64,000 nucleotides of DNA from Gammaproteobacteria bacterium (lineage in GTDB: Bacteria > Pseudomonadota > Gammaproteobacteria > Methylococcales > Methylococcaceae). Below the pieces are notes generated by a model, which worked only from the letters and a program-made list of their open reading frames with translations, had not been told where the DNA came from and ran no database searches. The stretch spans positions 1 through 64,000 of the forward strand of contig RFVA01000004.1 in NCBI GenBank assembly GCA_009922685.1. The letters run 5' to 3'. Shown here one piece after another: positions 48,605 through 59,506 of this stretch (its first letter is position 1; the number at the start of each line of letters is the position of its first letter). The position numbers and the translations under genes are program-made.

Positions 48605-50428
48605 ATGATTGAAAAGTTACGGAATATCGCCATTATCGCTCACGTTGACCACGGCAAAACGACGCTGGTCGACAAGCTATTGCAGCAATCAGGCACTTTT
48701 GCTGCCCATGAAAAGCTCGAAGAGCGCGTCATGGATTCAAACGCCCTTGAAAAAGAGCGCGGCATCACGATTCTTGCAAAAAACACGGCCATTGACTGGG
48801 GCGACTACCACATCAATATTGTGGATACCCCAGGCCATGCTGATTTTGGCGGTGAGGTTGAGCGTGTTCTCTCTATGGTCGATTCTGTCCTCCTTTTGGT
48901 GGATGCGGTGGATGGCCCTATGCCGCAAACGCGTTTTGTGACCCAAAAGGCTTTTGCATTGGGTCTGAAGCCTATTGTCGTCATCAACAAAATTGATCGT
49001 CCAGGGGCCAGGGCGCATTGGGTCTTGGATCAAACCTTCGATCTTTTTGACAAACTCGGTGCCACGGAAGAGCAGCTCGATTTTCCTGTGGTCTATGCTT
49101 CAGCGCTTAATGGGTATGCGGGAGATAATCCAGATGTCCGCGAAGGCAACATGGATTATCTGTTCCAGACGGTCGTCGACAAGGTGCATCCTCCAGAGGT
49201 CAACAACGACGGCGGCTTCCAGATGCAGATCAGTCAGTTGGACTACAACTCTTACGTTGGGGTCATTGGTATCGGCCGCATTCAAAGGGGCAGCATTAAA
49301 ACCAATAGCCAAGTGGTCGTGGTCAATCGCGACGGAACCCAGCGCTCTGCGAGAATTCTCCAGGTGTTTGGGTTCAAAGGTCTCGAACGAGTCGAAGTGC
49401 CGTTGGCTAATGCGGGCGATATCATTGCATTCACGGGCATTGATGCGCTTGAAATCTCAGACACGATTTGCCATCCCGATGCGATTGAATCATTGCCACC
49501 GTTAACGGTCGATGAACCCACCGTCAGCATGACTTTCCAGGTCAATAATTCTCCCATTGCCGGTAAGGATGGGAAATTCGTGACGACCCGCCAGATTCGG
49601 GAGCGACTGCAGCGTGAATTGCTGCACAACGTCGCTCTGAGAGTTGAGGATACCGTCGATCCTGATAAATTTCGGGTATCAGGACGTGGTGAGCTGCATC
49701 TATCGATCCTGATCGAAAACATGCGCCGGGAAGGATATGAGCTGGGTGTTTCTCGGCCGGAAGTCATCATCAAGGAGATTGATGGTGAGATGTGTGAGCC
49801 TTTTGAGTTCGTCACGATTGAAGTGGAGGAAGTCAACCAAGGCGCGGTCATGGAAAAGCTGGGTGAACGCAAAGGGGACCTTCTGAATATGGTTCCAGAT
49901 GGTCAGGGGCGCGTCCGCCTTGAATACATGATGCCTTCACGGGGGCTGATTGGCTTCCAGACCGAATTCCTGACGGCCACCTCTGGTACAGGATTGCTCT
50001 ATCACGTCTTTGATCACTATGGCCCCCTTAAAAAGGGTGATATTGGGCAGCGCATTAATGGCGTCATGATCTCAATGGTGGCTGGTAAAGCCCTGGGTTA
50101 TGCGCTCTTCAATCTTCAGGATCGTGGTCGTATGTTCATCGATCACGCGACCGAAGTTTATGAAGGGATGATTATCGGCATTCATTCGCGCGACAATGAT
50201 CTGGTGGTGAATCCTACCAAGGCTAAACAGCTCACCAATATCCGTGCGGCTGGAACCGACGAAAACATCCTTTTGGTTCCCCCCATTCGCCTGAGTCTCG
50301 AACAAGCGCTCGAATTCATCGATGATGATGAGCTGGTTGAGGTCACACCGAAGACCATTCGACTGCGTAAAAAGCTCCTTTTGGAGCATGAGCGCAAAAA
50401 GGCCAGTCGCTCTTCTGGCGAGAGCTAA
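48605..50428 (+). CDS. typA: Ribosome-associated GTPase TypA/BipA
   Basis: This 607-residue translational GTPase has G1 [14 protein letters not shown], the [11 protein letters not shown] switch region, [12 protein letters not shown] and NKIDR, followed by EF-G-like domains and the BipA C-terminal part ([50 protein letters not shown]). It supports 50S assembly and growth at low temperature. Full length (E. coli 607). It is divergent from the efflux operon and is followed by gyrA on the same strand after 148 bases. Confidence 0.97.
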   Translation: MIEKLRNIAIIAHVDHGKTTLVDKLLQQSGTFAAHEKLEERVMDSNALEKERGITILAKNTAIDWGDYHINIVDTPGHADFGGEVERVLSMVDSVLLLVDAVDGPMPQTRFVTQKAFALGLKPIVVINKIDRPGARAHWVLDQTFDLFDKLGATEEQLDFPVVYASALNGYAGDNPDVREGNMDYLFQTVVDKVHPPEVNNDGGFQMQISQLDYNSYVGVIGIGRIQRGSIKTNSQVVVVNRDGTQRSARILQVFGFKGLERVEVPLANAGDIIAFTGIDALEISDTICHPDAIESLPPLTVDEPTVSMTFQVNNSPIAGKDGKFVTTRQIRERLQRELLHNVALRVEDTVDPDKFRVSGRGELHLSILIENMRREGYELGVSRPEVIIKEIDGEMCEPFEFVTIEVEEVNQGAVMEKLGERKGDLLNMVPDGQGRVRLEYMMPSRGLIGFQTEFLTATSGTGLLYHVFDHYGPLKKGDIGQRINGVMISMVAGKALGYALFNLQDRGRMFIDHATEVYEGMIIGIHSRDNDLVVNPTKAKQLTNIRAAGTDENILLVPPIRLSLEQALEFIDDDELVEVTPKTIRLRKKLLLEHERKKASRSSGES

Positions 50429-50514
50429 TATCACATGACTTGAGGGGGCTGTTGAACCCATTCAACGGTCTCCCACGGTCGCGATGAACGCTACAGCCTC
50501 GGCTCATCCGAGCG

Positions 50515-50520
50515 TATAAT
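50515..50520 (+). promoter_or_regulatory. Candidate -10 box upstream of gyrA
   Basis: A perfect TATAAT lies 56 bases before the gyrA ATG. No good -35 hexamer is seen at 16-18 bases; gyrA promoters are often supercoiling-sensitive with poor -35 regions, but that is analogy only. Confidence 0.35.
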
Positions 50521-50576
50521 TGTTCCTTTGATGTTGGGTCTGCCGGTCGCTGGCCCATTCTCTACCTGAGCTCCTC

Positions 50577-53192
50577 ATGACGTCATTCGCCAAAGAAATT
50601 ATCTCGGTCAATCTCGAAGACGAGATGCGCCAGTCCTACCTCGATTACGCCATGAGCGTCATCGTTGGAAGAGCGCTGCCGGATGTTAGGGATGGTCTTA
50701 AGCCGGTTCATCGCCGCGTCCTTTATGCCATGCATGAACTCGGTAATGAATGGAATAAACCTTATAAAAAGTCAGCGCGTGTGGTGGGTGACGTCATTGG
50801 TAAATATCACCCTCACGGCGATTCAGCCGTCTATGACACGATCGTGCGCATGGCCCAACCCTTCTCCCTCCGCTACATGCTGGTGGATGGTCAGGGTAAC
50901 TTTGGGTCGGTGGATGGTGATCCTCCTGCCGCCATGCGGTACACCGAAGTTCGAATGTCGAGGATCGCTCACGAATTACTCGCAGATCTTGAAAAGGAAA
51001 CCGTCGACTTCAACCCCAATTACGATGAATCAGAAAAGGAGCCGACCGTTTTACCCACGCGGGTTCCTAATCTGCTGGTCAATGGATCTGCGGGAATTGC
51101 GGTGGGTATGGCGACAAATATTCCGCCGCATAACCTCACCGAGGTCGTCGATGCCTGCCTTCATATCATTGCGCATCCTGAGGCCACTATTGAGGAACTG
51201 ATGACCCTCATTCCGGGTCCTGATTTTCCAACGGCAGGGATCATTAATGGTGCGAGCGGCATTCGTGAAGCTTATCTGACCGGGCGTGGTCGTATTTATC
51301 TCCGCGCCCAGTGCGAATTTGAAGAGGATAACGGTCGTACCAGTATCATCGTTAATGAACTCCCCTATCAGGTGAATAAAGCGCGTCTGATGGAGAAGAT
51401 AGCGGAACTCGCGAAAGAGGGGCGTCTTGAAGGGATTTCTGGTCTTCGCGATGAATCTGATAAAGATGGCATGCGGATGGTGATCGAACTGAAGCGGGGA
51501 GAGGTGCCTGAGGTTGTTTTAAACAATCTCTATCAGCAAACCGCCATGCAGAACGTTTTTGGCATCAATATGGTGGCGTTGATCGATGGACGCCCTCGCT
51601 GTCTTAATCTTCGAGAAATTATCGCGGCCTTTATTGATCATCGCCGCGAAGTGGTCACCCGACGCACCCTGTTTGAACTCAGAAAGGCGAGAGAGAGGGC
51701 CCATATCCTTGAAGGCCTCGCGGTGGCGCTGGCCAATATTGATGAGGTCATTGAGCGCATCAAGACCTCCCCGAACCCGCAGATAGCAAGAGAACGGCTA
51801 CTTGAGGTCCATTGGCAGCCAGGTGTCGTTTCAGAATTGTTGGCCCGGGCAGAGGATGCGATCAGGTCGCGTCCCGACAGCCTCGGACCTGAATTTGGTC
51901 TCAGCGAAGCAGGTTATCGCCTATCGCATGAACAGGCGCAAGCGATCCTCGATCTCCGCCTGCATCGCCTAACGGGACTCGAACAGGACAAAATCATCGC
52001 AGAATACAAAGAGATTCTGAATAAAATTGATGATCTTCTTGGGATTCTCAGCAGCGATATTCGGTTGATGGACGTCATCCGTGACGAACTGCTTCAAATT
52101 AGAGAGCAATTTGGTGATCAGCGCCGTACGCGCATCATTGAAAACTATCTAGACCTTTCAAGAGCCGACCTCATTACAGAAGAAGACATGGTGGTCACGG
52201 TCTCTCATGAAGGCTATGTGAAGTCTCAGCCACTGACGGCCTATCGCGCGCAGCGCCGGGGTGGACGTGGGAAGTCTGCGACGACAATGAAACAAGAGGA
52301 TTACATCGACAAGCTGATCGTGGCCAACACCCACGATACGATCCTCTGTTTCTCCAGTGTCGGTAAGGTTTATTGGCTCAAGGTCTATGAACTCCCGGTC
52401 ACCAGCCGAATCGCTCGGGGACGTCCTTTTGTTAATTTATTACCGCTCGAAGAGAACGAAAAAATTAACGCGATTCTCCCGATTCGGGAATTTGACGATA
52501 ACCACTTTGTGTTCATGGCGACCAGCGCGGGTATTGTCAAAAAAGTCGCTTTGCGAGAATTTGAGCGGCCACGTTCAACAGGAAAAATTGCCATTGATCT
52601 TCGCCAAGATGACCATCTCGTTGATGTCGCTGTCACCGATGGTCAGCAACATGTGATGCTCTTTAGTAACGCCGGTAAATCAGTCTGTTTTAAAGAAGAC
52701 GATGTGCGCGTCATGGGCCGCGGTGCGACAGGTGTCCGTGGCATGACGCTCCTAGATGATCAAGAAATCATAGCCCTCATCATAGGCACTGAAGGCTCCG
52801 TCTTGAATATCACTGAGAATGGGTTTGGTAAGCGGACAGCGCTATCAGACTTCCCTCGCCATCGTCGAGGCGGTCAGGGCGTTATTGCGATTCAAACCAG
52901 CGAACGCAATGGGGGAGTCGTCGCCGCCGTCCTGGTTGAAGATAATGACGAGATTATGCTGATCACCGATGCAGGAACTCTGGTGAGGACCCGTGTTGAA
53001 GAAATTAGGGAGCTTGGAAGAAATACCCAAGGTGTCACGGTCATCAAGCTCGGCTCTGGAGAGAAGGTTGTGGGTGTCGACCGGATTCCGTTCCTTGAGG
53101 GGGAGGACATCGAGGAGGGCGATCTGATGGATGACGAAGCCATCGAAGCGAGTGGTGAGGTGGCGGGAGATTCGGGTGACGCGCCCTTATAA
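50577..53192 (+). CDS. gyrA: DNA gyrase subunit A
   Basis: This 871-residue type II topoisomerase subunit introduces negative supercoils with GyrB. The catalytic Tyr122 lies in [11 protein letters not shown]. The quinolone region reads [13 protein letters not shown] with Ser83 and Asp87, the wild-type drug-sensitive residues. The GyrA box QRRGGRG is at about 560 and the C-terminal beta-pinwheel follows, ending in an acidic tail. The last 17 bases overlap the serC start. Confidence 0.97.
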   Translation: MTSFAKEIISVNLEDEMRQSYLDYAMSVIVGRALPDVRDGLKPVHRRVLYAMHELGNEWNKPYKKSARVVGDVIGKYHPHGDSAVYDTIVRMAQPFSLRYMLVDGQGNFGSVDGDPPAAMRYTEVRMSRIAHELLADLEKETVDFNPNYDESEKEPTVLPTRVPNLLVNGSAGIAVGMATNIPPHNLTEVVDACLHIIAHPEATIEELMTLIPGPDFPTAGIINGASGIREAYLTGRGRIYLRAQCEFEEDNGRTSIIVNELPYQVNKARLMEKIAELAKEGRLEGISGLRDESDKDGMRMVIELKRGEVPEVVLNNLYQQTAMQNVFGINMVALIDGRPRCLNLREIIAAFIDHRREVVTRRTLFELRKARERAHILEGLAVALANIDEVIERIKTSPNPQIARERLLEVHWQPGVVSELLARAEDAIRSRPDSLGPEFGLSEAGYRLSHEQAQAILDLRLHRLTGLEQDKIIAEYKEILNKIDDLLGILSSDIRLMDVIRDELLQIREQFGDQRRTRIIENYLDLSRADLITEEDMVVTVSHEGYVKSQPLTAYRAQRRGGRGKSATTMKQEDYIDKLIVANTHDTILCFSSVGKVYWLKVYELPVTSRIARGRPFVNLLPLEENEKINAILPIREFDDNHFVFMATSAGIVKKVALREFERPRSTGKIAIDLRQDDHLVDVAVTDGQQHVMLFSNAGKSVCFKEDDVRVMGRGATGVRGMTLLDDQEIIALIIGTEGSVLNITENGFGKRTALSDFPRHRRGGQGVIAIQTSERNGGVVAAVLVEDNDEIMLITDAGTLVRTRVEEIRELGRNTQGVTVIKLGSGEKVVGVDRIPFLEGEDIEEGDLMDDEAIEASGEVAGDSGDAPL

Positions 53193-54258
53193 CTTCTCCG
53201 CAGGGCCCTCCATGTTGCCTGCTGCAGTCCTTCAGCAGGCACGTGATGAGATCTTAGACTGGCAAGGCTCTTTGATGTCTGTCATGGAAGTCAGCCACCG
53301 ATCCGCTCCTTATCAGTCGCTCGCCCAGAAGGCCGAGGCGGATCTTCGTCAATTGCTTTCGGTACCTTCCGAGTACCAGGTCCTCTTCCTCCAAGGGGGG
53401 GCGACGGGTCAGTTTGCAGCGATCCCGATGAATCTTCTTCGGAAAAGGACCAAGGTTGCTTACGTGAATACCGGAATCTGGTCGCAAAAGGCCATGGCTG
53501 AAGCCCAGCATTTCGCGAAGGTGGTTGAAGTTGCGAGTGGAGCATCCTCTGGTTTTTGTCACATACCAGCGGAACAGGATTGGCATCGTGATGAGGGATC
53601 AGCCTATCTTCACTATACGTCGAATGAGACCATCGGCGGGGTAGAGTTCCATTCAATTCCAGATTCTTTGGGGATACCCTTGGTTTCAGATATGTCCTCT
53701 GATCTTCTCTCAAGACCCCTTGATGTGTCCCGTTTTGGTCTCATTTATGCTGGGGCCCAAAAAAACATGGGGCCTGCTGGGGTGACGGTGGTGATTGTGC
53801 GTGAAGATCTTTTAGGTTCGGCCATCAGGGAAACGCCATCCATTCTCAACTATAGCCTTCAGGCTGCTGAGAAATCCATGCTCAATACGCCACCGACCTA
53901 CGCCTGGTATCTGTTGGGTCTTGTCCTTGAATGGCTGATTCAACAAGGGGGTTTAGAGGCGATCGCTGAAGTCAATCAAGAGAAAGCTGAGACCCTTTAT
54001 CGGGCCATTGATGATTCATCATTTTTTCATAATCCAGTCGTCCCTTCTTGCCGTTCGCAAATGAATATCCCTTTTGCGATAACCCCCCCGGGCCTTGAAT
54101 CTTCCTTCCTTCTTGAAGCGAAAAAAGTGGGGTTGGTGAATCTTGAAGGGCACCGTTCCGTAGGGGGTTTTAGAGCCAGTATCTACAACGCCATGCCCCT
54201 TTCGGGTGTGAAGGCGCTGGTTGACTTCATGGTTGATTTCGAGCGGCGATACGGATGA
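53176..54258 (+). CDS. serC: Phosphoserine aminotransferase
   Basis: This 360-residue PLP enzyme makes phosphoserine (and serves pyridoxine synthesis). It has the family start [50 protein letters not shown] and the PLP-lysine region [19 protein letters not shown]. The start is the GTG at 53176: GGGAG lies 6 bases upstream, and it matches the family start exactly. It overlaps gyrA by 17 bases, as in many gammaproteobacteria with gyrA-serC-pheA order. Confidence 0.95.
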   Translation: MTRPYNFSAGPSMLPAAVLQQARDEILDWQGSLMSVMEVSHRSAPYQSLAQKAEADLRQLLSVPSEYQVLFLQGGATGQFAAIPMNLLRKRTKVAYVNTGIWSQKAMAEAQHFAKVVEVASGASSGFCHIPAEQDWHRDEGSAYLHYTSNETIGGVEFHSIPDSLGIPLVSDMSSDLLSRPLDVSRFGLIYAGAQKNMGPAGVTVVIVREDLLGSAIRETPSILNYSLQAAEKSMLNTPPTYAWYLLGLVLEWLIQQGGLEAIAEVNQEKAETLYRAIDDSSFFHNPVVPSCRSQMNIPFAITPPGLESSFLLEAKKVGLVNLEGHRSVGGFRASIYNAMPLSGVKALVDFMVDFERRYG

Positions 54259-54322
54259 TGGAGCATCGTGTGGCTGTTGTTCAAACACTCAAAGAACCCT
54301 CTTACGATCACGGCAGGTCAGC

Positions 54323-55414
54323 ATGAGCGGATCCACTCAAAAAGAACTTCAATCGATACGGCAGGAGATTGATCATATTGACGACGCTCTTTTGGAGCTC
54401 GTCAACCGCCGTGCCGGTTGTGCCCAAAAAGTAGCAGAGATCAAGATCGCCCAAGGCGAAATCGACTGTTTCCATCGGCCTGAAAGGGAAGCGGAAGTTC
54501 TTAGAAGAATGATGGATAAGAATGAGGGCCCCCTTAGCCGGCAGACCATTGGTCGTCTTTTTAGGGAACTGATGTCTGAATGTCTTGCGCTTGAAAAGCC
54601 ATTAGCCGTGGCCTTTCTTGGCCCTGAAGGCACCTTCACTCAACAAGCCGCTTTTCGACATTTTGGGCATGCTATTTGTGCAACACCGACGGCCTCCATC
54701 GATGATATTTTTAAGGTCGTTGAAAGGGGTGTTTGCCAATACGGGGTGGTGCCTGTTGAAAATTCAACGGAAGGGGTGATCACACATACTCTTGATAGCC
54801 TATTGCATTCTTCCTTGGTCATCACGGGGGAAGTCAGCCTCAGAATCCATCATAATCTGATGTCGAGAACGCATCGGTTTGATGAGATCGATGTGGTCTA
54901 CTCCCATCAACAATCCCTCGCACAATGCCGTCAGTGGCTCGATCGATTCCTTCCACAGGCGCAACGGACCGCAGTGAGCAGTAATGCAGAAGCCGCTCGC
55001 TTAGCTGCGCAACAGGAGCACGCTGCCGCGATAGCCGGGGAGGTCGCTGCGGATCTCTATGGCCTCCATATCCTTGAGCGGGATATCGAAGACGAGCCTG
55101 ACAATACGACGAGATTTTTAGTGGTAGGGCGGACTCCCGTGGGTCCGACAGGAGGCGATAAAACCTCCCTTCTCCTCACGTTACAAAATCATCCTGGCGC
55201 TCTTTATGGGGTTCTTGAGCCTTTTGCTCGTCATGGCATCAGCATGAGTAAGATCGAGTCGCGCCCCTCTCGAAAGGCGGCATGGGATTATGTTTTTTTT
55301 GTGGATGTCGAAGGGCATCTTAAAGATCAATCTTTGGACCTAGCGCTTAAGGAAGTCGCCGAAAACGTCACGCTTCTTAAGATTCTCGGCTCTTATCCCA
55401 GAGCCATTGATTGA
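54323..55414 (+). CDS. pheA: Bifunctional chorismate mutase / prephenate dehydratase
   Basis: This 363-residue bifunctional P-protein makes phenylpyruvate from chorismate. The N-terminal chorismate mutase (about 1-90: SIRQEIDHIDDALLELVNRRA) is followed by prephenate dehydratase (FLGPEGTFTQQAA, VPVENSTEGVITHTLDSL, NTTRFLVVGR) and a C-terminal ACT domain with ESRPSRKAAWDYVFFVD that would give feedback control by phenylalanine. The start is the ATG at 54323; the in-frame start at 54221 lies inside serC. Confidence 0.95.
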   Translation: MSGSTQKELQSIRQEIDHIDDALLELVNRRAGCAQKVAEIKIAQGEIDCFHRPEREAEVLRRMMDKNEGPLSRQTIGRLFRELMSECLALEKPLAVAFLGPEGTFTQQAAFRHFGHAICATPTASIDDIFKVVERGVCQYGVVPVENSTEGVITHTLDSLLHSSLVITGEVSLRIHHNLMSRTHRFDEIDVVYSHQQSLAQCRQWLDRFLPQAQRTAVSSNAEAARLAAQQEHAAAIAGEVAADLYGLHILERDIEDEPDNTTRFLVVGRTPVGPTGGDKTSLLLTLQNHPGALYGVLEPFARHGISMSKIESRPSRKAAWDYVFFVDVEGHLKDQSLDLALKEVAENVTLLKILGSYPRAID

Positions 55415-55431
55415 ACGACTGGATTTAAACC

Positions 55432-56547
55432 ATGGATTTTACTGACCTTGCCGTTCCTGCAGTCCGCCAATTGGTCCCTTATATACCTGGGAAACCCATT
55501 TCCGAACTAGAGCGGGAGATGGGGCTCTCATCCATCGTCAAATTAGCTTCGAATGAAAATCCATTAGGACCTAGCCCAAGGGCACTTGCTGCCGTGAGCG
55601 CGGTGTGCGGAGACCTTCATCTTTATCCCGATGGGGGTGGATTTTCACTCAAAGCCGCCTTGTCAAAACACCTCAGCGTCGATGCTGAAAGGATCACCCT
55701 CGGCAATGGGTCGAACGATGTACTCGATATTCTTGCAAGGACCTTCCTTGGGGAAGGGGTATCAGCCGTATTCTCTGAATACGCTTTCGCGGTTTATTCC
55801 ATCATCACGCAGGCGGTTGGCGCCAAAGCCTATATTGCCAAAGCCCATGATGGATCCCATGGGCCCCGATATGGTCATGATCTCGAAGCGTTTCTTTCAG
55901 CAATTCAGAAGGATACCCGGGTCGTTTTCATTGCCAACCCAAATAATCCGACAGGAACGTTCCTTACCCGATCCCAATTGGCGTCCTTTTTGAAGGATGT
56001 CCCTCAGCACATCATTGTCGTGATCGATGAAGCGTACTTTGAATATGTTGAGGATCCAGATTATCCCAATGCGCTTGATTGGATTGAGGCTTATCCCAAT
56101 CTTGTCGTGAGCCGGACCTTCTCGAAAGCCTATGGTCTTGCAGGACTTCGGGTGGGTTATACCGTCTCCCATCCTCAGATAGCCGCTTTAATGAATCGCG
56201 TACGTCAACCTTTCAATGTGAATACGTTGGCGCTGGTTGCTGCCGAAGCATCGCTGAGTGATGAGACGCATCTTGATAATACGGTAACCCTCAACCGATT
56301 AGGTCTTAAGGCCGTGAGTGAGGCGCTCTTGGCGCGGGGATTTGACGTCATTCCATCGGTGGGAAATTTCGTCAGCTTTGATCTTGGTGTTCCCTCAGGT
56401 CCGATCTATTCGGCGCTCCTTCATGCCGGCGTCATTGTGCGGCCAATCGGGAATTATGGATTGCCTCATCACCTTAGAGTGTCGCTTGGAATACCGGATG
56501 AAAATCAACTGTTTTTAGAGGCTTTGGATCAGGTTATGCCTCGATGA
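55432..56547 (+). CDS. hisC: Histidinol-phosphate aminotransferase
   Basis: This 371-residue PLP aminotransferase has KLASNENPLGPSPRA near 38-52, FIANPNNPTGTFL, DEAYFEYVEDPDY and the PLP-lysine segment SRTFSKAYGLAGLRVGY. In the pheA-hisC-tyrA-aroA setting such HisC2-type enzymes may also transaminate aromatic keto acids. ATG at 55432, 17 bases after pheA; it overlaps tyrA by 4 bases. Confidence 0.95.
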   Translation: MDFTDLAVPAVRQLVPYIPGKPISELEREMGLSSIVKLASNENPLGPSPRALAAVSAVCGDLHLYPDGGGFSLKAALSKHLSVDAERITLGNGSNDVLDILARTFLGEGVSAVFSEYAFAVYSIITQAVGAKAYIAKAHDGSHGPRYGHDLEAFLSAIQKDTRVVFIANPNNPTGTFLTRSQLASFLKDVPQHIIVVIDEAYFEYVEDPDYPNALDWIEAYPNLVVSRTFSKAYGLAGLRVGYTVSHPQIAALMNRVRQPFNVNTLALVAAEASLSDETHLDNTVTLNRLGLKAVSEALLARGFDVIPSVGNFVSFDLGVPSGPIYSALLHAGVIVRPIGNYGLPHHLRVSLGIPDENQLFLEALDQVMPR

Positions 56548-57413
56548 TTGGACGTCTTTGCATTATCGGTGTTGGGCTAATCGGTGGTTCTCTGGCACTT
56601 GCCCTTAAGGCGGCCGGGAAAGTCCGTGAAGTGGTGGGTGTGGATCACGATCAAGACAACCTCAACGAAGCCCTGAGGTTAGGCATTATTGATCGGGGCG
56701 AACAGGATCTGGTTGAAGGGGTTTTGGGGGCGGATCTCGTGGTCTTTGCTGCACCCGTTGGTGCAATGCCGCACATCTTCAAGACCCTCCAGCCGGTCTG
56801 GAATTCTGAGGTGATCTATACCGATACGGGCAGCACGAAGGGCGATGTTATCGCCAGTTTGGTAGAGGTCTTTGGGGGGGTCCCCAAAAACTTCGTCCCC
56901 GGTCATCCCATCGCAGGGGCGGAGAGATCGGGGGCAACCTCCGCCTCCTCCGACCTTTTTAAGGGCCGGCGAGTCATCTTGACGCCGATGGCCACAACGT
57001 CGCCCACAGCCCTTCAACGGGTTGAAGGGCTGTGGCACGACGTTGGTTCTTGCGTTCATGAGATGGAGGCCACGCACCATGATCAGGTTCTAGCGGCAAC
57101 CAGCCATCTTCCGCACGTGCTCGCTTTCGTATTAACAGCCATGTTAGGACGACAAGATGAGAAGCAGGAAATCTTTCAGTTTGCCGCGGGTGGATTTAGA
57201 GATTTTACTCGGATTGCATCGAGTGATCCTAGGATGTGGGTCGACATTTGTTTTGCTAATCAGCAAGAAATTATTACGCTCATTGAGTCCTATCGCGATG
57301 CGCTCAGTCAAACGGCCGATTATCTTAGAAACGGCGATGCCGAGCCTTTGCTGAAACTCTTCCAAGATGCCCGCGCGGCACGCCAACGCTTTATCGATCA
57401 AGTGGAAAAATAA
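56544..57413 (+). CDS. tyrA: Prephenate dehydrogenase
   Basis: This 289-residue NAD-dependent enzyme makes 4-hydroxyphenylpyruvate for tyrosine. The Rossmann loop is IIGVGLIGGSLALALK (6-21), with DTGSTKGDVI and GHPIAGAERSGATSA. It lacks the chorismate mutase domain of the E. coli enzyme, in keeping with the separate PheA. It overlaps hisC by 4 bases (ATGA) and ends 2 bases before aroA. A perfect 14-bp hairpin lies within it. Confidence 0.94.
   Translation: MIGRLCIIGVGLIGGSLALALKAAGKVREVVGVDHDQDNLNEALRLGIIDRGEQDLVEGVLGADLVVFAAPVGAMPHIFKTLQPVWNSEVIYTDTGSTKGDVIASLVEVFGGVPKNFVPGHPIAGAERSGATSASSDLFKGRRVILTPMATTSPTALQRVEGLWHDVGSCVHEMEATHHDQVLAATSHLPHVLAFVLTAMLGRQDEKQEIFQFAAGGFRDFTRIASSDPRMWVDICFANQQEIITLIESYRDALSQTADYLRNGDAEPLLKLFQDARAARQRFIDQVEK
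57004..57035. repeat. Perfect 14-bp inverted repeat (hairpin) inside tyrA
   Basis: CCACAGCCCTTCAA at 57004-57017 pairs exactly with TTGAAGGGCTGTGG at 57022-57035, around a CGGG loop. It encodes the stretch between ATTSPTA and LWHDVG and does not interrupt the frame. No T tract follows, so it is not a typical terminator. Confidence 0.9.
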
Positions 57414-57415
57414 GC

Positions 57416-58744
57416 ATGCATCACAATAAGGTCACTTTTCAGGTTCAACCCGGCGGCACACTTCAAGGCGAAGCCAGAGTGCCGGGCGATAAATCCATTT
57501 CCCATCGCTCGATTATGCTCGGTTCACTGGCCGAGGGGGTCACCGAGGTAACTGGCTTTCTCGAAGCCGAAGATTGTTTGTCGACCATGAAAGCGTTCAA
57601 AGCCATGGGGGTTCAGATCGAGGGCCCGACGGCGGGGAAAGTGACCATTACGGGTGTCGGCCTCCATGGCCTCCAGGCGCCGAAGGAGCCTCTCTACCTT
57701 GGGAATTCCGGCACCTCGATGCGCCTCCTTTCAGGTCTTCTGGCGGGTCAAACGTTTGACGTCATTTTGACTGGAGATGAATCCCTATCGAAGCGACCTA
57801 TGAAACGAGTCACGGATCCTTTGCGTCAGATGGGTGCGACCATCGAGACGACCGATAAAGGGACCTCCCCGTTGAAGGTCCATGGTGGTTCTCCTCTGAA
57901 GGGGATTCACTATGAAATGCCGGTTGCCAGCGCCCAAGTTAAATCCTGCCTGCTACTCGCGGGTCTTTATGCGGAGGGGACCACGTCAGTTCATGAGCCA
58001 GCACCTACCAGAGATCACACCGAACGCATGTTATCGGGGTTTGGGTACCCCTTAAAGCGTCTTGGACAAACCGTTTCAGTTCAATCAGGCGGCGTCTTGA
58101 AGGGCTGTTCTATCGATGTTCCAAGTGATATCTCTTCGGCCGCTTTCTTTATGGTGGGTGCTTCTATCGCGAAGGATGCCGATGTGACCCTGCAGCATGT
58201 GGGAATGAATCCAACCCGAACGGGGGTGATCGATATTCTAAAGCTCATGGGTGCTGATATTGAGATCATCCATGCCCGTGAAGTCGGTGGTGAACCGGTG
58301 GCGGATCTTCGTATCAGATCCGCTCGCCTTAAAGGGATTGCCATTCCTGAACATTTAGTGCCGTTGGCTATTGATGAGTTTCCCGTGTTGTTCGTCGCTG
58401 CGGCATGCGCCGAAGGGAAAACGGTGCTGACGGGCGCTGAGGAATTAAGAGTCAAGGAAAGTGATCGTATTCAAGTGATGGCCGATGGGCTCAAGATCTT
58501 AGGTATCGATGCGGAGCCTACACCGGATGGCATGGTGGTTATCGGGGGATCACTCGGCATGGGTGTGGTGGAGTCCCACGGTGATCACCGGATTGCCATG
58601 GCCTTTTCGATCGCTGGCCTTCGAGCCAGCGGTCCCATCACCATTCATGATTGCGCTAATGTAAATACTTCATTTCCCACCTTCGTGACGCTGGCCCAAC
58701 GCTTGGGCCTTGACGTTACTGTGCTTGAAGGACAGGCTCAATGA
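57416..58744 (+). CDS. aroA: 3-phosphoshikimate 1-carboxyvinyltransferase (EPSP synthase)
   Basis: This 442-residue shikimate-pathway enzyme has PGDKSISHRSIMLGSLAEG near 22-40, LYLGNSGTSMRLLSGLLAG, LTGDESLSKRPMKRV, and the late KESDRIQVMADGL and SHGDHRIAMAFS. The order tyrA-aroA-cmk-rpsA is standard. The end overlaps cmk by 4 bases. Confidence 0.96.
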   Translation: MHHNKVTFQVQPGGTLQGEARVPGDKSISHRSIMLGSLAEGVTEVTGFLEAEDCLSTMKAFKAMGVQIEGPTAGKVTITGVGLHGLQAPKEPLYLGNSGTSMRLLSGLLAGQTFDVILTGDESLSKRPMKRVTDPLRQMGATIETTDKGTSPLKVHGGSPLKGIHYEMPVASAQVKSCLLLAGLYAEGTTSVHEPAPTRDHTERMLSGFGYPLKRLGQTVSVQSGGVLKGCSIDVPSDISSAAFFMVGASIAKDADVTLQHVGMNPTRTGVIDILKLMGADIEIIHAREVGGEPVADLRIRSARLKGIAIPEHLVPLAIDEFPVLFVAAACAEGKTVLTGAEELRVKESDRIQVMADGLKILGIDAEPTPDGMVVIGGSLGMGVVESHGDHRIAMAFSIAGLRASGPITIHDCANVNTSFPTFVTLAQRLGLDVTVLEGQAQ

Positions 58745-59415
58745 CCGTCATCCCTCCGGTCCTTGCCATTGATGGACCCAGTGGCTCCGGCAAGGGAACA
58801 GTCAGTCGTGCGGTCGCAAAGGCATTAGGTTGGCATTTTCTCGACAGCGGAGCCATTTACCGATCCTTGGCGTTTGCCGCCATACAATCTGGGCTAAACC
58901 TCGATGATGAGTCATCCTTAGCGGATCTTGCCCTGGTCATGGAGCTCGTCTTTACTGCCGATGATCCTCCCAAGGTCATGCTTAATGGCGTCAATATCGC
59001 TGATGAGATTGGCACCGAAACGGTGGGCAATGCGGCCTCGTGTGTCGCCCAGTTAAAAGTCGTTCGTCAGGCGCTCCTTAAAAAACAGCTTAGCTTTAGA
59101 GTCTTACCCGGTTTAGTCGCCGATGGCAGGGATATGGGCTCGGTTGTGTTTCAGGATGCCCCTTTCAAGGTGTTCTTGACGGCGAGTGCCGAGGTGAGAG
59201 CTAAAAGGCGCCTTAAGCAGTTGAAGGATAAGGGACATGATGTTAATCTTAGCGGCTTGATTGTGGAAATCGAGCAGCGAGATCGTCGCGATCGTGATCG
59301 GGCTGAATCCCCACTTGTTAGGGCAGAAGGCGCCGTACTTATTGACTCATCTGATCTGCCTATTGACGAGGTCATTCGTCGGGTCATGAGCGTGGTAGAA
59401 CCTGTTCTTGGTTGA
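58741..59415 (+). CDS. cmk: Cytidylate kinase
   Basis: This 224-residue CMP kinase has the P-loop AIDGPSGSGKGTVSRAVAKAL, LDSGAIYRSLAF, and the conserved VADGRDMGSVVFQDAPFKVFLTA. Length is normal (E. coli 227). It overlaps aroA by 4 bases and precedes rpsA by 91 bases containing a terminator-like hairpin. Confidence 0.96.
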   Translation: MTVIPPVLAIDGPSGSGKGTVSRAVAKALGWHFLDSGAIYRSLAFAAIQSGLNLDDESSLADLALVMELVFTADDPPKVMLNGVNIADEIGTETVGNAASCVAQLKVVRQALLKKQLSFRVLPGLVADGRDMGSVVFQDAPFKVFLTASAEVRAKRRLKQLKDKGHDVNLSGLIVEIEQRDRRDRDRAESPLVRAEGAVLIDSSDLPIDEVIRRVMSVVEPVLG

Positions 59416-59428
59416 CCAGATCATTGGC

Positions 59429-59451
59429 CACCAGTCTATCTGGTGTTTTTT
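59429..59451 (+). terminator. Terminator-like hairpin between cmk and rpsA, with alternative fold
   Basis: CACCAG-TCTAT-CTGGTG (59429-59445) forms a 6-bp stem followed by six T. An overlapping, mutually exclusive 7-bp pairing, ACCAGAT (59415-59421) with ATCTGGT (59438-59444), would disrupt it. This gives an attenuator-like layout at the end of cmk. Confidence 0.6.
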
Positions 59452-59496
59452 ACATTAAAAAGTCGTCTCCTTTCCTTGTGAAGCGTGATGCATTCT

Positions 59497-59500
59497 GAAG
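59497..59500 (+). promoter_or_regulatory. Weak GAAG ribosome site of rpsA
   Basis: The only Shine-Dalgarno-like element before the rpsA ATG (59507) is GAAG, 6 bases upstream. In E. coli rpsA also has a poor GAAG site and is translated through a folded leader that S1 itself represses; the resemblance suggests similar autogenous control, by analogy. Confidence 0.5.
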
Positions 59501-59506
59501 ATTGAT

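Noticed and set aside
54221-54322. N-terminal extension of pheA inside serC
   Set aside because: It is out-of-frame reading of serC with no family similarity; the ATG at 54323 matches PheA proteins.
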